A stretch of 64,000 nucleotides of DNA from Rubrobacter calidifluminis (lineage in GTDB: Bacteria; Actinomycetota; Rubrobacteria; Rubrobacterales; Rubrobacteraceae): positions 62,001 through 126,000 of the forward strand of contig NZ_JAQKGV010000009.1 in assembly GCF_028617075.1 (NCBI RefSeq), in the 5' to 3' direction. Positions 48,897 through 58,151 of this stretch are shown piece by piece (position 1 is the stretch's first letter; each line of letters starts with the position of its first letter). The translations under genes and the position numbers were made by a program. The notes under the pieces were generated by a model. It saw only the letters and a list, made by a program, of their open reading frames with translations, had not been told where the DNA came from and searched no databases.

Positions 48897-49345
48897 GCGT
48901 TATCAGAGCTCCTTCCGTATTGCTCCTGCTGGTGGTAGGGAGTGTCGTTGTTGGGCCTGTTTTCGCGCTCCTCCTGCTGGTGCTGGCGCTGCATGTCCTT
49001 GAGCATCTCGTTCAGGAGGGGTACTATCGCCTGCTCGATGGAGGCGTTGCCGGCGTAGGCGGCCTGTTCCTGCGGCTGAGGCTCCGGGGCGGCCTCCTCC
49101 TTGCGCTCGCGCCGCTCGAGGATGCCGCGCGCGATCATCTCCTCCCTCAGGCTGAGGCCGTAAGCTGCGAATCCGATCAGTGAGACCAGCGCCAGGCCTG
49201 TCCCGACCCAGAAATCGTTCACCGTGGCGTCGGCCCAGGAGGCCCCGGAGGGCTGATACCCCTGGGCGAAGGGGGCAAGGATCAGCCAGAGTCCGCCCAA
49301 AAATCCCAGAACGGCACCAACCATTCCCACGATTTGTTTTGTCAT
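48893..49345 (-). CDS. SPW repeat-like membrane protein with charged C-terminal extension
   Basis: A 150-residue paralogue of the next gene. The first ~70 residues hold two membrane helices with GLWLILAPFAQGYQ and WADATVNDFWVGTG, nearly the same loop as in its partner. The remaining ~80 residues are hydrophilic, Gln/Glu/Arg-rich and probably a cytoplasmic coiled coil (IEQAIVPLLNEMLKDMQRQHQQEERE). The two may form a hetero-oligomer, which is inferred from similarity and coupling. No family function is known. The ~60 bp between this gene and the exporter gene show no clear terminator. Confidence 0.7.
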   Translation of the reverse strand: MTKQIVGMVGAVLGFLGGLWLILAPFAQGYQPSGASWADATVNDFWVGTGLALVSLIGFAAYGLSLREEMIARGILERRERKEEAAPEPQPQEQAAYAGNASIEQAIVPLLNEMLKDMQRQHQQEERENRPNNDTPYHQQEQYGRSSDNA

Positions 49346-49405
49346 GTTACATACCTCCTGTTAGCACTCTCGGGAAGGACCTTGATCCGGGACGCGTGCC
49401 CTCGC

Positions 49406-51265
49406 CTACACGCCCGTCTTCCCCTCGGCCTCTTTCCTTGAGGCCAGGGCGCTGACGAGCAGGGTCCTTGCGAGGGGTTTGAGTACCTCCTCATTCGCCT
49501 TCGCCGCCCTTTCGTGTTCGCTCAGGGACCCGTTCGAACGTACCAGGCGCGCCGCGGCGCGGGAGAGAGCGGGGGAGTCTCCGTCGGCGCTCTCCAGGCG
49601 CTTGCTGATGAGGTAGAGCGCCATCCCGTAGAGCAGAAGCCTGCCACGCTCGTCGTCGGGCTGCGCGAGCCCGGGGTGCTGGCCGCCGTCGCGATCCATG
49701 TCGGCGAAGGCGACCGTGCGCAGCGGCAGCTCCTTCACGAACAGTGCGGCCAGGAGCGCCACCCCAATTATCGGCAGGCCGGTAACGAAGACCGGATGCA
49801 GCGAGGCCGCCATCCCCTGCTGAATGCCGTGGACGATCGGGGCGGGCAGCCTCGAGAGCGCATTACCCCCGAGCACGTCACCAAGCGCCGAGCTGCCGTT
49901 CGTGAGCTTGGAGGCACCGGGCCCATGCAGTGCCTGCGGCGGCAGGTGCTTGGGGATCTCGGTCTTCATCCGGCTGGTCATGATCGTGCCCATGATCGCG
50001 ATGCCGATCGTGGCGCCGACCGAACGGGTGAACTGGGAGGCTGCGGTGGCCACCCCGAGATCCTCGCGGGTCACGGCGTTCTGGACGATGAGGGTGAAGG
50101 TCTGCATCACAGCGCCGAGCCCGAGACCGACGACCACCATCGCCAGGCGCATGTCGTTCTGGGTCGAGTTATAGCCCAGACGAGAGAGCAGAAGATACCC
50201 GAGCCCCATCACGATTATCCCGGCGATGACGAAGATCTTGTAGCGTCCGGTCCGGGTGATGAGCCGCCCGACGACGACGCTCACCGGTATCGCGGCGATC
50301 ATGAGCGGGATCGTAATCGTGCCGGAGTTGGTCGCATCCACCCCGAGGACGCCCTGGGCGAAGACGGGGATGTAGTAGATCGCCCCGAACATTCCCATCG
50401 CGATCGCGATGTTGGAGATGTTCGAGAGGGTGAAGACGGAGTTCTTCCAGAGCCTGAGCGGAAGCACCGGCTCCTTCGCCCGCGTCTCGTTGAAGATGAA
50501 GATCGCCAGCAGGACCGCACCGACGGCGTAGGTGCCGATGATGTGCGCCGAGCCCCAAGGATACTGGGTTCCACCCTGAGTGGTGGCGAGCAACACGGCG
50601 GTGAGCCCGGCGGCGAGCGTCACGAAGCCCACGTAGTCCACGTCGTGCTTCTTGGCGGTGTGCGGGAAGTGGAAGAAACGCACGATGAAGGCGAGCGCGA
50701 CGATGCCGATGGGCAGGTTGATGTAGAACAGCCACCGCCAGGAGAAGTGGTCGGTGATCCAACCGCCCGCCAGCGGGCCGAGGATCGAGGCGGCTCCGAA
50801 GACCGCTCCGAGGTAGCCGGTGTACTTCCCGCGCTCCCGGGGGCTTATGATGTCCCCGATTATCGTCTGCGAGAGCGGCAGAAGCATCCCCATCCCGAGA
50901 CCCTGCACGGCCCGCGATCCGACAAGCCACCAGAAGTCCTGCGAGGCGCCCGCCGCACTCGAGCCGATCATGAATGTCACGAGCCCGGCGATGTAGAAGC
51001 CGCGCCGGCCGTACATGTCCGAGAGCTTGCCGACTATCGGGACGGTGACCGCCGAGGCGAGCAGCGCCGAGGTCGCAACCCAGCTGTAGTGGGCTGTCCC
51101 GCCGAGATCAGAGACTATGATCGGCAGCGCCGGAGAGACTATCGTCTGCGCCGCAGCCGCGGCGAGCATGCCGAGCGCCACCCCGATGAAGATTATGTTC
51201 TTGTGGCTCACCCCGTTCTTGCCGCCACCCCGGGATTTCGCCACCCTGCTCGTCATCGCCGCCAA
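49406..51265 (-). CDS. DHA2-family (EmrB/QacA-like) MFS multidrug exporter
   Basis: A 619-residue transporter with about 14 membrane helices. DHA2-type motifs are [14 protein letters not shown] (motif A, after helix 2), the [11 protein letters not shown] start of the family, [17 protein letters not shown], and [16 protein letters not shown] (motif C, an antiporter hallmark). A ~90-residue cytoplasmic C-terminal extension (from about 525) is longer than usual and partly charged. It probably exports drugs with the proton gradient. The start TTG at 51265 is preceded by GGAGG at nine bases; an ATG three codons later is the alternative. The marR gene 55 bp upstream probably represses it. Confidence 0.92.
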   Translation of the reverse strand: MAAMTSRVAKSRGGGKNGVSHKNIIFIGVALGMLAAAAAQTIVSPALPIIVSDLGGTAHYSWVATSALLASAVTVPIVGKLSDMYGRRGFYIAGLVTFMIGSSAAGASQDFWWLVGSRAVQGLGMGMLLPLSQTIIGDIISPRERGKYTGYLGAVFGAASILGPLAGGWITDHFSWRWLFYINLPIGIVALAFIVRFFHFPHTAKKHDVDYVGFVTLAAGLTAVLLATTQGGTQYPWGSAHIIGTYAVGAVLLAIFIFNETRAKEPVLPLRLWKNSVFTLSNISNIAIAMGMFGAIYYIPVFAQGVLGVDATNSGTITIPLMIAAIPVSVVVGRLITRTGRYKIFVIAGIIVMGLGYLLLSRLGYNSTQNDMRLAMVVVGLGLGAVMQTFTLIVQNAVTREDLGVATAASQFTRSVGATIGIAIMGTIMTSRMKTEIPKHLPPQALHGPGASKLTNGSSALGDVLGGNALSRLPAPIVHGIQQGMAASLHPVFVTGLPIIGVALLAALFVKELPLRTVAFADMDRDGGQHPGLAQPDDERGRLLLYGMALYLISKRLESADGDSPALSRAAARLVRSNGSLSEHERAAKANEEVLKPLARTLLVSALASRKEAEGKTGV

Positions 51266-51320
51266 CTTGTCCTACCTCCGTCCTTCATCGCACCAACCCC
51301 TTTACTTCTTCCACTCTTTC

Positions 51321-51779
51321 TCAGTCTTTGAAACCTTCGGCGAGCGCGTAGAGCGAATCCCTCAGATGCTCGAGAGCGCCCTCGTCGAGAACTTCGCTGA
51401 CACGGCGCTCGAACCGCTCGCGCTGCCCGGGGAGCGACGCGAGGAGCGACCTCCCCTTCCCGGTAAGGTAGACCCTCACAACCCGGTTGTCCTCCGGGTC
51501 GCGCTGGCGCCTGACGAGCCCCTCTTCCTCCATCGACTTCGCCAGCCGGCTTATGCGGGAAGGGTCCAGGTGGAAGGGCTTGCACAGCTCCCCCTGGCTC
51601 ATCCCGTCCTCGCGGTTCAGGATGGCCAGGAGGAACCACCTCGAGGCTGCCACACCCGTCTCCCGCTCGATCGAAGCCATGATCCGCTTGGACGCCAGCG
51701 CGAGCGGCGCTAGGATCGGGTTTACCTCCTCTACAGCCTCGATGATCCGCTCTTTCTGCGTGCCGCTCTCGGTCTCCAT
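51321..51779 (-). CDS. MarR-family transcriptional regulator
   Basis: A 152-residue MarR-type repressor. The winged helix core (about 45-110) reads RWFLLAILNREDGMSQGEL, then the recognition helix DPSRISRLAKSMEEEGLV and the wing RQRDPEDNRVVRVYLT. N- and C-terminal helices make the dimer interface. It lies directly upstream of the DHA2 exporter gene on the same strand, an arrangement in which the regulator represses itself and the exporter until a drug ligand binds. The ATG at 51779 has GAGG at six bases; a TTG five codons earlier lacks a site. Confidence 0.92.
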   Translation of the reverse strand: METESGTQKERIIEAVEEVNPILAPLALASKRIMASIERETGVAASRWFLLAILNREDGMSQGELCKPFHLDPSRISRLAKSMEEEGLVRRQRDPEDNRVVRVYLTGKGRSLLASLPGQRERFERRVSEVLDEGALEHLRDSLYALAEGFKD

Positions 51780-51810
51780 TTGTTGCCTCGTCAAACTTTG
51801 CCGATGGCAC

Positions 51811-51840
51811 GTATTCTGCCACGGATGTGTGCGCCGTCAA
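51811..51840 (-). promoter_or_regulatory. promoter of the marR-exporter operon
   Basis: TTGACG (51835-51840) and GAATAC (51811-51816) on the minus strand are separated by 18 bases. The -35 starts directly after the trmB stop codon. Transcription should begin about 25 bases before the marR ATG. This is one of few promoters in the window with a recognisable -35. Confidence 0.6.
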
Positions 51841-52536
51841 CTAACGGGCGTGAGCGGATTCACGCGGCGGCTTTTGCAGGGTGAGCCAGAAGGCGGGGCG
51901 GCCTCTGCTCATCCACAGCCGCTCGAAGCGCGAGACGGGGCGTTCTTCGTCGGGGGAGGGTTTTTTCACCCCGTTGGAGATGAGCCATCTGCCGTCCCTC
52001 CTGGCGAGCGCGAGCATTTCCTCGAAGTACTCCCGGTGGTCCGTCACTACGAGGAGGCAGCCTGAGGACTGGAGGGAACGGAAGGATTCGTCGAGGAGGC
52101 GGCGGTCGAAGAGGCGTTTCTTGCGCTCGCGCGGTTTCATGCCCGGGTCCGGGAAGCGGAGGTGGATGGCGCGCAGTGAGGAATCCGGCAGGAGGGGATA
52201 GACGAGGCGGAAGTCTGCGCTCACGAAGAGGATGTTGGGCAGGTCTTGCGAGGCGGCGGTTCTCACCGCTTTGTAGAGGGATTTTTTGTGGATATCGAAG
52301 CCGACGAAGTTGGCGTCCGGGTTTTGGGAGGCGAGGTGGCACAGGAACTCTCCCGTGCCGCAGCCCACCTCTATCTCCAGCGGTCGGCGGTTGCCGAAGA
52401 GGGTAGGCGAGGAGATCTCCGGGAAGGAGTGGGGCTGCTCGTAGAGCCTCTTGCCGGGCATCCAGAGCAGGTATCGCCGGGCGGTCTGCTCGTCCGGTGG
52501 GGGTACGCGCATCCTGCCGAGCTTCTTGCGCGGCAT
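51841..52536 (-). CDS. trmB: tRNA (guanine-N7-)-methyltransferase
   Basis: A 231-residue SAM-dependent methyltransferase. The SAM motif is LEIEVGCGTGEFLCHLA at about residue 53, followed by NFVGFDIHKKSL. The TrmB-specific LRAIHLRFPDPGMKPRERKKRL holds the PDPW-like catalytic loop, here PDPGM without the tryptophan. TrmB makes m7G at position 46 of tRNA. The C-terminal ~40 residues (VSRFERLWMSRGRPAFWL) match the family. The missing tryptophan is a variant worth noting but probably tolerated. The start follows a GAGGAGAAC site. Neighbours are unrelated. Confidence 0.9.
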   Translation of the reverse strand: MPRKKLGRMRVPPPDEQTARRYLLWMPGKRLYEQPHSFPEISSPTLFGNRRPLEIEVGCGTGEFLCHLASQNPDANFVGFDIHKKSLYKAVRTAASQDLPNILFVSADFRLVYPLLPDSSLRAIHLRFPDPGMKPRERKKRLFDRRLLDESFRSLQSSGCLLVVTDHREYFEEMLALARRDGRWLISNGVKKPSPDEERPVSRFERLWMSRGRPAFWLTLQKPPRESAHAR

Positions 52537-52564
52537 GTTCTCCTCTAGGGTATCGGAGGTGATT

Positions 52565-52667
52565 GAGGAGCGGGCCGGGGGACCTTCGGGGCGGCGGAAG
52601 TATGAAGGAGTGAGAGCAGATGGTTAACTGAAGACGATTCTGCCGTACTCCGGTCCGCTCCTCTCAC
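52565..52667. other. intergenic nested inverted repeats (possible structured RNA or terminator)
   Basis: In the gap between the epimerase and trmB genes, GAGGAGCGG (52565-52573) can pair with CCGCTCCTC (52655-52663). Inside it, GGAGT (52607-52611) can pair with ACTCC (52647-52651), and GCAGA (52616-52620) with TCTGC (52639-52643). An alternative seven-base pairing also exists (52610-52616 with 52661-52667). The left internal loop is much larger than the right. Function unknown. Confidence 0.4.
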
Positions 52668-52709
52668 CCGGTTATTACGCAGTCGGGGGATATCCCGGAT
52701 CACTGCCGG

Positions 52710-53762
52710 CTAGAAAACCTTCTTCAGGAGCGCGATCGCGCCCTGGCTCCAGGGCACGCGGTGCGAGACCCCCGAGGAGTTCTCGAAGCGTGGGCGGTTC
52801 TCGACGTACCAGGCGTAGTTTCTGAGCAGCGCGTCCTTGTTCGAGTACTTCGGGGAGAAGCCCAACTGGCGTTCGGCCTTCTCGATCGAGACGAAAGAGT
52901 CCTTGCCCGCTGTCTCGTAGACCCACTTGTAGAGCGGGGAGAGTCCCAGGGCGTCGAGCGCCCTCAGCGCCCAGATGGCCGGGGCCTCGACCGGGAAGCC
53001 TATGACCCGCTTTCCGTGGCCCGCCGCGTCGAGGACGGCCTGGAAGTCCTCCTTCATCGTGGTGAACTCCTTCGCGCCGATGTTGAAGGTGTCGTTGACC
53101 CTCTCCTCCGGGAGCCTCAGGCACAGCTCTATCGCGTCGCAGAGGTCTTCGACGTCCAGGAGCTGGTAGCGGTTGTTCCCGCTGCCGATCATGGGGAAGT
53201 TGTGCCCGGTGTAGGCCCAGTCGTAGAGCAGGTCGAAGACCCCCAGGCGCTCGGGGCCGACGAACGACTTCGGGCGGATTATCGGGACGACGAGCCCCTT
53301 CGCGCGGTACTCCAGGCAGATCATCTCGGCCTGTATCTTGGCCTGACCGTAGGGGCCGACGCCCTCGAGACGGTCGTCTTCGTGGATCGGATGATGGTCC
53401 GGGATGCCGTAGACCGCAGTCGAGGAGATGTGGACGAAGCGCTCGACGCCGTGCCGGTGGGCGGCCTCGAGTAGCGTGCGCGTCCCCACCACGTCGGTGG
53501 TGTAGATGTCGCGGGGAGAGTAGAGCGGGAGCGCGGCCGCGGTATGTACGACGAAGTCCACCCCCTCCATCACCCTCTCCACGAGCGATCGGTTGCGGAT
53601 GTCCCCCTTTATGACCTCGATGCGGTCTCTCTCGGGGTAGTCGAACTCCGCGATGTCCAGCGAGGCCGGCTCGTAGTTGCCTTTCAGGAGGTGGCGGATG
53701 AGGTTGATCCCCAGAAATCCAGCCCCGCCGGTGACAAGCACCTTCTTTTTTGCCTGTGTCAT
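52710..53762 (-). CDS. NAD-dependent epimerase/dehydratase (extended SDR)
   Basis: A 350-residue extended SDR. The N-terminal [15 protein letters not shown] binds [14 protein letters not shown] follows, and the catalytic site has the Ser/Thr in ISSTAVYG and the YGQAK Tyr-Lys pair. Later segments are [18 protein letters not shown]-like (here [12 protein letters not shown]) and [12 protein letters not shown]. Relatives include nucleotide-sugar epimerases and 3-beta-hydroxysteroid dehydrogenase-like enzymes; the substrate cannot be read off. The start is ATG at 53762 because GGGAGGCGAG lies directly before it. An extended -10 (TGCTAGGAT) lies about 50 bases upstream. Confidence 0.9.
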   Translation of the reverse strand: MTQAKKKVLVTGGAGFLGINLIRHLLKGNYEPASLDIAEFDYPERDRIEVIKGDIRNRSLVERVMEGVDFVVHTAAALPLYSPRDIYTTDVVGTRTLLEAAHRHGVERFVHISSTAVYGIPDHHPIHEDDRLEGVGPYGQAKIQAEMICLEYRAKGLVVPIIRPKSFVGPERLGVFDLLYDWAYTGHNFPMIGSGNNRYQLLDVEDLCDAIELCLRLPEERVNDTFNIGAKEFTTMKEDFQAVLDAAGHGKRVIGFPVEAPAIWALRALDALGLSPLYKWVYETAGKDSFVSIEKAERQLGFSPKYSNKDALLRNYAWYVENRPRFENSSGVSHRVPWSQGAIALLKKVF

Positions 53763-53812
53763 CTCGCCTCCCGTCGTTCCTGCAGAGATCTCGCCGCCCG
53801 TGCAGAAGAAAA

Positions 53813-53822
53813 ATCCTAGCAC
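53813..53822 (-). promoter_or_regulatory. extended -10 promoter of the epimerase gene
   Basis: GTGCTAGGAT on the minus strand contains a TGC extension and a TAGGAT -10. The same ten bases recur upstream of the alpha-mannosidase gene (63236-63245). The leader to the ATG at 53762 would be about 45 bases. Confidence 0.5.
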
Positions 53823-53937
53823 AGGGGCCGGTGGGACCGTAGGCGCGCCGGAACTCCGGGGGCCTTAGAATAAAAGTGAGCGGGATTTGAGCTAGAGAGG
53901 TCTGGAGATAGCTCTGCGCAAGAGGCGCGTCATCAGA

Positions 53938-55092
53938 GTGGCCGCGGTCAGGCCGAGGTTCAGACGCAAGGTGAGACAGCGGCGGTACCGGGGTGTCTCC
54001 ATAACCCCCATACCCGTCTCCCGGCGGGTGCTGTTCATCATCATCTCGCTGGTGCTGGTCGCTCTCGCCTGGATCGTCTACAAGGCACCGACCGTCGCCG
54101 TGGTTGCGATCGGTGGCGCGGCCGCTGCGGTCATCCTCTCCTACCCCGTCAGGCTGCTCTCGCGGTTTATGCCCCGCAAGCTGGCCATCCTCGCCACCTT
54201 TCTAATCCTGATAGGCGCCGTCTCGCTCGGGATCTTCTTCCTGATCCCGGTGGTCATAGAGCAGGTGAACCAGCTGGCCAGGCTGGCACCGGAGGTTGTT
54301 GCCAACGCCAGACACTTCTTCAACGATCGTCTGCAGCCGCTCTACCGCAACAGCCCCCTGAGCCAGATGCTGCCCAGGAACCTGACCTCCGGGCTCACCT
54401 CGAACCTCGCCGGCAGGATACAGGGGATCGCCGAGGGGCTGCTCGGCAGCATAACCGGCTTCGCCTCCAGCCTCTTCAGCGCGGCCGTCACCCTCTTCGG
54501 GATACTCTTCGTCGCCGTCTACCTGCTCATAGACGTGCGCAAGGTGAAGGCGGTCTACCTCAAGCTCGTTCCCAAGGGCTACCGTAGGGACGCCTGGGAG
54601 CTGTGGGAGGCGTTCGGGATCTCGCTCTCCCGCTACCTCGGCGGCCTGCTCTTCACGGTGGCCATAGAGGGATTCCTTGCCGGGATCGCGATGTGGATCA
54701 TCGGCATACCCTACCCCGTGGCGCTCGGGGTCTGGATCGCGATAGCCGCGATAATCCCGTATATTGGAGCGGTGATCGGCGCCATACCAGCCGTCGTGCT
54801 GGCTTTTCTGCAGTCGCCGACGACTTTTTTCCTCGTCTGTCTCTCCTACGCGATAATCCAGCAGCTCGACAGCCACATCCTCACCCCCCGTATCCAGGGA
54901 CAGGCCTTGCGGGTGCACCCGATCATAGTCCTGCTCGCGGTGCTCGCCGGAGCCGAGATAGGCGGGTTTTTAGGAGTGATCTTCACCGTGCCCATTCTCG
55001 CCGTCTTGCGGGTCCTCTTCGATTTCTTCTGGCTTCGCCTGAGGCTCAGCGAACAGGAGGAGGAGGGTGGAACGGACGGGGCCGTCCCCTGA
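53938..55092 (+). CDS. AI-2E family transporter (PerM/YdgG-like permease)
   Basis: A 384-residue membrane protein with about eight helices. A large extracytoplasmic loop between helices 3 and 4 (about 120-190) and the family signature in IAIAAIIPYIGAVIGAIPAVV at about residue 275 are diagnostic, with QLDSHILTPRIQGQALRVHPI shortly after. The family includes the AI-2 exporter TqsA, but most members move other ions or metabolites, so the substrate is unknown. The start GTG at 53938 has no strong site; a TAGAAT -10 lies at 53866-53871. It ends six bases before the convergent decarboxylase gene. Confidence 0.88.
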   Translation: MAAVRPRFRRKVRQRRYRGVSITPIPVSRRVLFIIISLVLVALAWIVYKAPTVAVVAIGGAAAAVILSYPVRLLSRFMPRKLAILATFLILIGAVSLGIFFLIPVVIEQVNQLARLAPEVVANARHFFNDRLQPLYRNSPLSQMLPRNLTSGLTSNLAGRIQGIAEGLLGSITGFASSLFSAAVTLFGILFVAVYLLIDVRKVKAVYLKLVPKGYRRDAWELWEAFGISLSRYLGGLLFTVAIEGFLAGIAMWIIGIPYPVALGVWIAIAAIIPYIGAVIGAIPAVVLAFLQSPTTFFLVCLSYAIIQQLDSHILTPRIQGQALRVHPIIVLLAVLAGAEIGGFLGVIFTVPILAVLRVLFDFFWLRLRLSEQEEEGGTDGAVP

Positions 55093-55098
55093 GGTTGC

Positions 55099-56526
55099 TC
55101 ACCGGCGAGCCAGGCGCCGGCCGATCTCTCCGGCTGCTTCCAGCACAAGGGCGACCTCTTCGGGTGTGGTGCGGAAGTTGACGAAGCAAACTCTGAGGCA
55201 GGCCTTCCCGTCGAGGCTTGCGGGTGCGAGATAAACCCTGCCGTCACGCTGCATCTCGCGGGCCAGCCTGAGGTTGTGAGCATCGAGATCCCCGACACCC
55301 GCGGGGACGTGCCTGAAACACACCACGGAGAGCATCGGCTCGTGCAGCAGCTCGAACTCCGGGTCTTCCCGCACCAGGGAAGCCAGATGCCGGGCGTTGG
55401 CGAGTGTCTTCCCGATCCAGACCCTGTACTGCGCGGCCCCGTGCACCCGGAAGGCCATCCACAGCCTGAGAGAGCGCAGCGGGCGCGAGTACTCGAGCGT
55501 CCGGTCCACCGGGTTGGCCACATCACCCTCGTGCGGCATGTAGCTCTCCTCGTGACCGAATGCCGCCCGGAGCCTTCCGGCATCCCGCAAAAGGACCGCG
55601 CTGCAGCTCTTCTGCACCCCGAGCCACTTGTGTGCATCCACGGTGGCGGAATCCGCCAGCTCCACCCCCGAGAAGAGCGGGGCCGTCTCCGGTGCCGCCG
55701 CGGCCGGAAGGCCGTACGCCCCGTCCACGTGCAGCCATACCCCATACCTTTTGCAGACCCCCGCGACCTCCGCAATGGGGTCGACGGCGCCGGTGAGCGT
55801 CGTGCCGGCGGTCGCGACCACCGCGACGGGCACGACCCCGGAGGAGATATCCCTCGAGAGTGCCTCCTCTAGCGCCTCAGGGTTCATCCTGTGCGACCCG
55901 TCAACCGGGATGCGCCGGGCCGACCGGCTCCCGAAGCCGCAGACTTCGGCTGCGCGTACGACCGAGTGGTGGGCCTCCTCGGAGCAGTAGACCGCCACAT
56001 GGTCCCCGGTCAGACCCCTGACGCGCGAGCCGGGCAGAGCCCGCTCGCGGGCGGCGAGCAGCGCCGTCAGGTTCGAGGTCATGCCCCCGCTCGTGAACGC
56101 CCCCTCAGCGAACGGGAACCCCACGAACTGCGCTAGCCAGCGCAGGGCCTGCTCCTCCACCAGGTCCGCCCCCCCGGCGGCGGTGGCCAGGTTGACATCG
56201 TAGGTGGCAGAGAGCGCCGAGGCGAGAACTCCCATCTCGAGCCCCGTCGAGCCTATGTACCCGAGAAAGAGCGGCCTGGAAGGGGAGACGCTGGCGTCGA
56301 GCACGCGCGCGGCGTCCGCGAGGGCACTCTCCGCGTCCCCGGCACCCTCGGGGAGAGGCTCCCCGAGTCGCCGAACGAGCTCCGCGTCGAGCTCGGGCTC
56401 CCGCGGTCGTGGCTCGTCGAAAGAAGCCCAGGCTTCGTCTACCACGCGGGCGAGGTCCGCGAGCACCCCGGCCCGATTCGCCAGCGCCGGAGGATCGGCC
56501 TGCTCGTGCTGCGGATCAGACCCCAT
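55099..56526 (-). CDS. PLP-dependent group II amino-acid decarboxylase
   Basis: A 475-residue aspartate-aminotransferase-fold decarboxylase related to aromatic L-amino-acid and glutamate decarboxylases. Visible features are FTSGGMTSNLTALLAARE (phosphate-binding), HHSVVRAAEVCG, ATAGTTLTGAVDPI, VDGAYGLPAA and the PLP-binding lysine in VDAHKWLGVQ. It would convert an amino acid, possibly tyrosine, tryptophan or glutamate, into an amine. The substrate cannot be decided here. I chose ATG at 56526, with GGAGG six bases upstream; an ATG at 56550 is possible. The gene is monocistronic or ends a transcript starting near 56.6 kb. Confidence 0.9.
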   Translation of the reverse strand: MGSDPQHEQADPPALANRAGVLADLARVVDEAWASFDEPRPREPELDAELVRRLGEPLPEGAGDAESALADAARVLDASVSPSRPLFLGYIGSTGLEMGVLASALSATYDVNLATAAGGADLVEEQALRWLAQFVGFPFAEGAFTSGGMTSNLTALLAARERALPGSRVRGLTGDHVAVYCSEEAHHSVVRAAEVCGFGSRSARRIPVDGSHRMNPEALEEALSRDISSGVVPVAVVATAGTTLTGAVDPIAEVAGVCKRYGVWLHVDGAYGLPAAAAPETAPLFSGVELADSATVDAHKWLGVQKSCSAVLLRDAGRLRAAFGHEESYMPHEGDVANPVDRTLEYSRPLRSLRLWMAFRVHGAAQYRVWIGKTLANARHLASLVREDPEFELLHEPMLSVVCFRHVPAGVGDLDAHNLRLAREMQRDGRVYLAPASLDGKACLRVCFVNFRTTPEEVALVLEAAGEIGRRLARR

Positions 56527-56673
56527 CCGCCCCCTCCCCCCACCGCTCATGGTTGCACCACCAGAACTTTCATGCCAGCCCCCGGCTCTCCCCCCAAGAG
56601 TCCATCCCGTGACAGTACTGAATAATGTATCCAGTAATGTAGCCGGACTGACTCGGGCCGTCAAGCGGGGTGT

Positions 56674-57282
56674 TCAGCGGGCCCGGTGCGTACGTCCGGG
56701 CGGGTGTCTCCCGGAGGCATGCATGAGTCGGGCTGCTTCCGTGCGGTTTTTGACGCCGAGGAGCTTGTAGGCGCCCCGCAGGTGCTGTTTCACGGTGGAT
56801 TCCGATAGGTAGAGGCGGGAGGCTATCTGGGCGTTGGAGAGTCCCTCGCAGGCGAGGGTGAGCACCTCCCGCTGGCGGGGTGAGAGGCTCTCGAGGTCGG
56901 GGGAGCTTTCGTCCTCTATGAGGTACTCGATGAGCCTCCTGGGAGCTGCGAGCTCGCCTTGCAGCACGACCTCGACCGCGCGCACCACCTGGGCGGGGGA
57001 CATACCGGCGTGGACGAAGCCCCGCGCTCCTGCCCGCAGGGCCTGCTCGGCCAGGGCCAGATCCTCACGCGGTGCGAAGGCCACGATGGGTGCGCCGCCC
57101 GCCCGCTCTCCTGCCTGCGCCACCAGCCCTCCGTCCTCCTCTCCCGAGACGCACAGGATCACGCAATCCGGCGGTGTCTCTCCTTCCGTGAGCAGCCGGA
57201 AGTGGTCCTCCAGGGCCCTCTCCAGCCCGAGCTCCAGCACCGAGTCGCCGCAGGAAATCCTGACTTTCGGGCGTTCGTCCAT
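56674..57282 (-). CDS. LuxR-family regulator with degenerate receiver (alpha-mannoside operon)
   Basis: A 202-residue protein. The C-terminal LuxR/GerE helix-turn-helix is intact (LSPRQREVLTLACEGLSNAQI, then LYLSESTVKQHLRGAYKLLG). The N-terminal ~120 residues have a receiver-like fold (APIVAFAPREDLALAEQALRAGARGFVHAGMSP), but the phospho-acceptor position reads CVILCVSG with no aspartate. Signals are thus probably not relayed by phosphate. It starts two bases after the second sugar permease gene and is the last gene of the operon, so it is likely to control it, perhaps by binding a sugar or a partner protein. No kinase is nearby. Confidence 0.88.
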   Translation of the reverse strand: MDERPKVRISCGDSVLELGLERALEDHFRLLTEGETPPDCVILCVSGEEDGGLVAQAGERAGGAPIVAFAPREDLALAEQALRAGARGFVHAGMSPAQVVRAVEVVLQGELAAPRRLIEYLIEDESSPDLESLSPRQREVLTLACEGLSNAQIASRLYLSESTVKQHLRGAYKLLGVKNRTEAARLMHASGRHPPGRTHRAR

Positions 57283-57284
57283 GG

Positions 57285-58151
57285 CTAGCCTTTGATCGCG
57301 CCGCTCGTGAGCGCGCTCACGATGTAGCGCTGCAGCAGGACGAAGATGAAGATCACCGGGGCTATCGCGACGATGCTCGCCGCCGAGAGGTAGTGCAGCG
57401 TTATGCTCTCGGTGTTCGACTGCAGGTTGACGAGGCCCTCCGAGACCGGGAACATCCCCGGGCTGTCGATGAGGATGAATGGGATCACGAACTGCGACCA
57501 GGAGAGGACCGCCGCCAGGATCGCCGCCGTAGCTATCCCCGGGGCGCTCACCGGCAGGATTATCCTGGTCAAAACCTGCCAGCGGGTCGCGCCGTCGACG
57601 ATCGCCGCCTCGTCCACCTCGTAGGGGATCGTGTCGAAGTACCCCTTGAGGAACCAGGTTATGAACGGGAGCACCACCGCCACGTAGACCAGAACCAGCG
57701 AGGCGTAGTTGTTGAGCAGGTGCAGCGCGGCGAAGGTCCGGTAGAGCGGGATCGCGATCACGACCGGCGAGATCATCTGGAAGGCCAGGACCGCGAGCAG
57801 CGAGGGCCGCTTGTAGCGGAAGGTGAAGCGCGAGAAGCCGTAGGCCGCGAGCGTCGCGATGAGCAGCGCGAAGAAGACCGTCGCCGCCACTATCACCGCC
57901 GAGTTGAACAGGTAGCGCAAAATCGGGGTGTTCTCGAAGACGTAGGAGTAGTTCGAGAACTGCGGCGGGATCGGGAACCACACCGGGGGTGTGGCGAAGA
58001 GCTGCGGCACGGTCTTCAGCGACATCGAAAGCACCCAGTAGATCGGGAAGAGGAAGAAGACGATTATCGCGGTGTAGGCCACGTAGAGCCAGACGCGCAC
58101 CATACGCTCCTTCCGCCGCTGGCTTGCGCGTGGCTTGTACAGGGTCCTCAT
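57285..58151 (-). CDS. carbohydrate ABC transporter permease, MalG-like
   Basis: A 288-residue permease with six membrane helices. The EAA loop, which contacts the ATPase, reads EVDEAAIVDGATRWQVLTRIILP, the hallmark of MalG/UgpE-type CUT1 permeases. The start ATG overlaps the stop of the first permease (ATGA). No ATPase gene is in the operon, as in many Gram-positive sugar transporters that share a single MsiK/MalK-like ATPase encoded elsewhere. The C-terminus ends in SGAIKG, as is usual in this family. The substrate is inferred from the co-transcribed alpha-mannosidase. Confidence 0.94.
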   Translation of the reverse strand: MRTLYKPRASQRRKERMVRVWLYVAYTAIIVFFLFPIYWVLSMSLKTVPQLFATPPVWFPIPPQFSNYSYVFENTPILRYLFNSAVIVAATVFFALLIATLAAYGFSRFTFRYKRPSLLAVLAFQMISPVVIAIPLYRTFAALHLLNNYASLVLVYVAVVLPFITWFLKGYFDTIPYEVDEAAIVDGATRWQVLTRIILPVSAPGIATAAILAAVLSWSQFVIPFILIDSPGMFPVSEGLVNLQSNTESITLHYLSAASIVAIAPVIFIFVLLQRYIVSALTSGAIKG

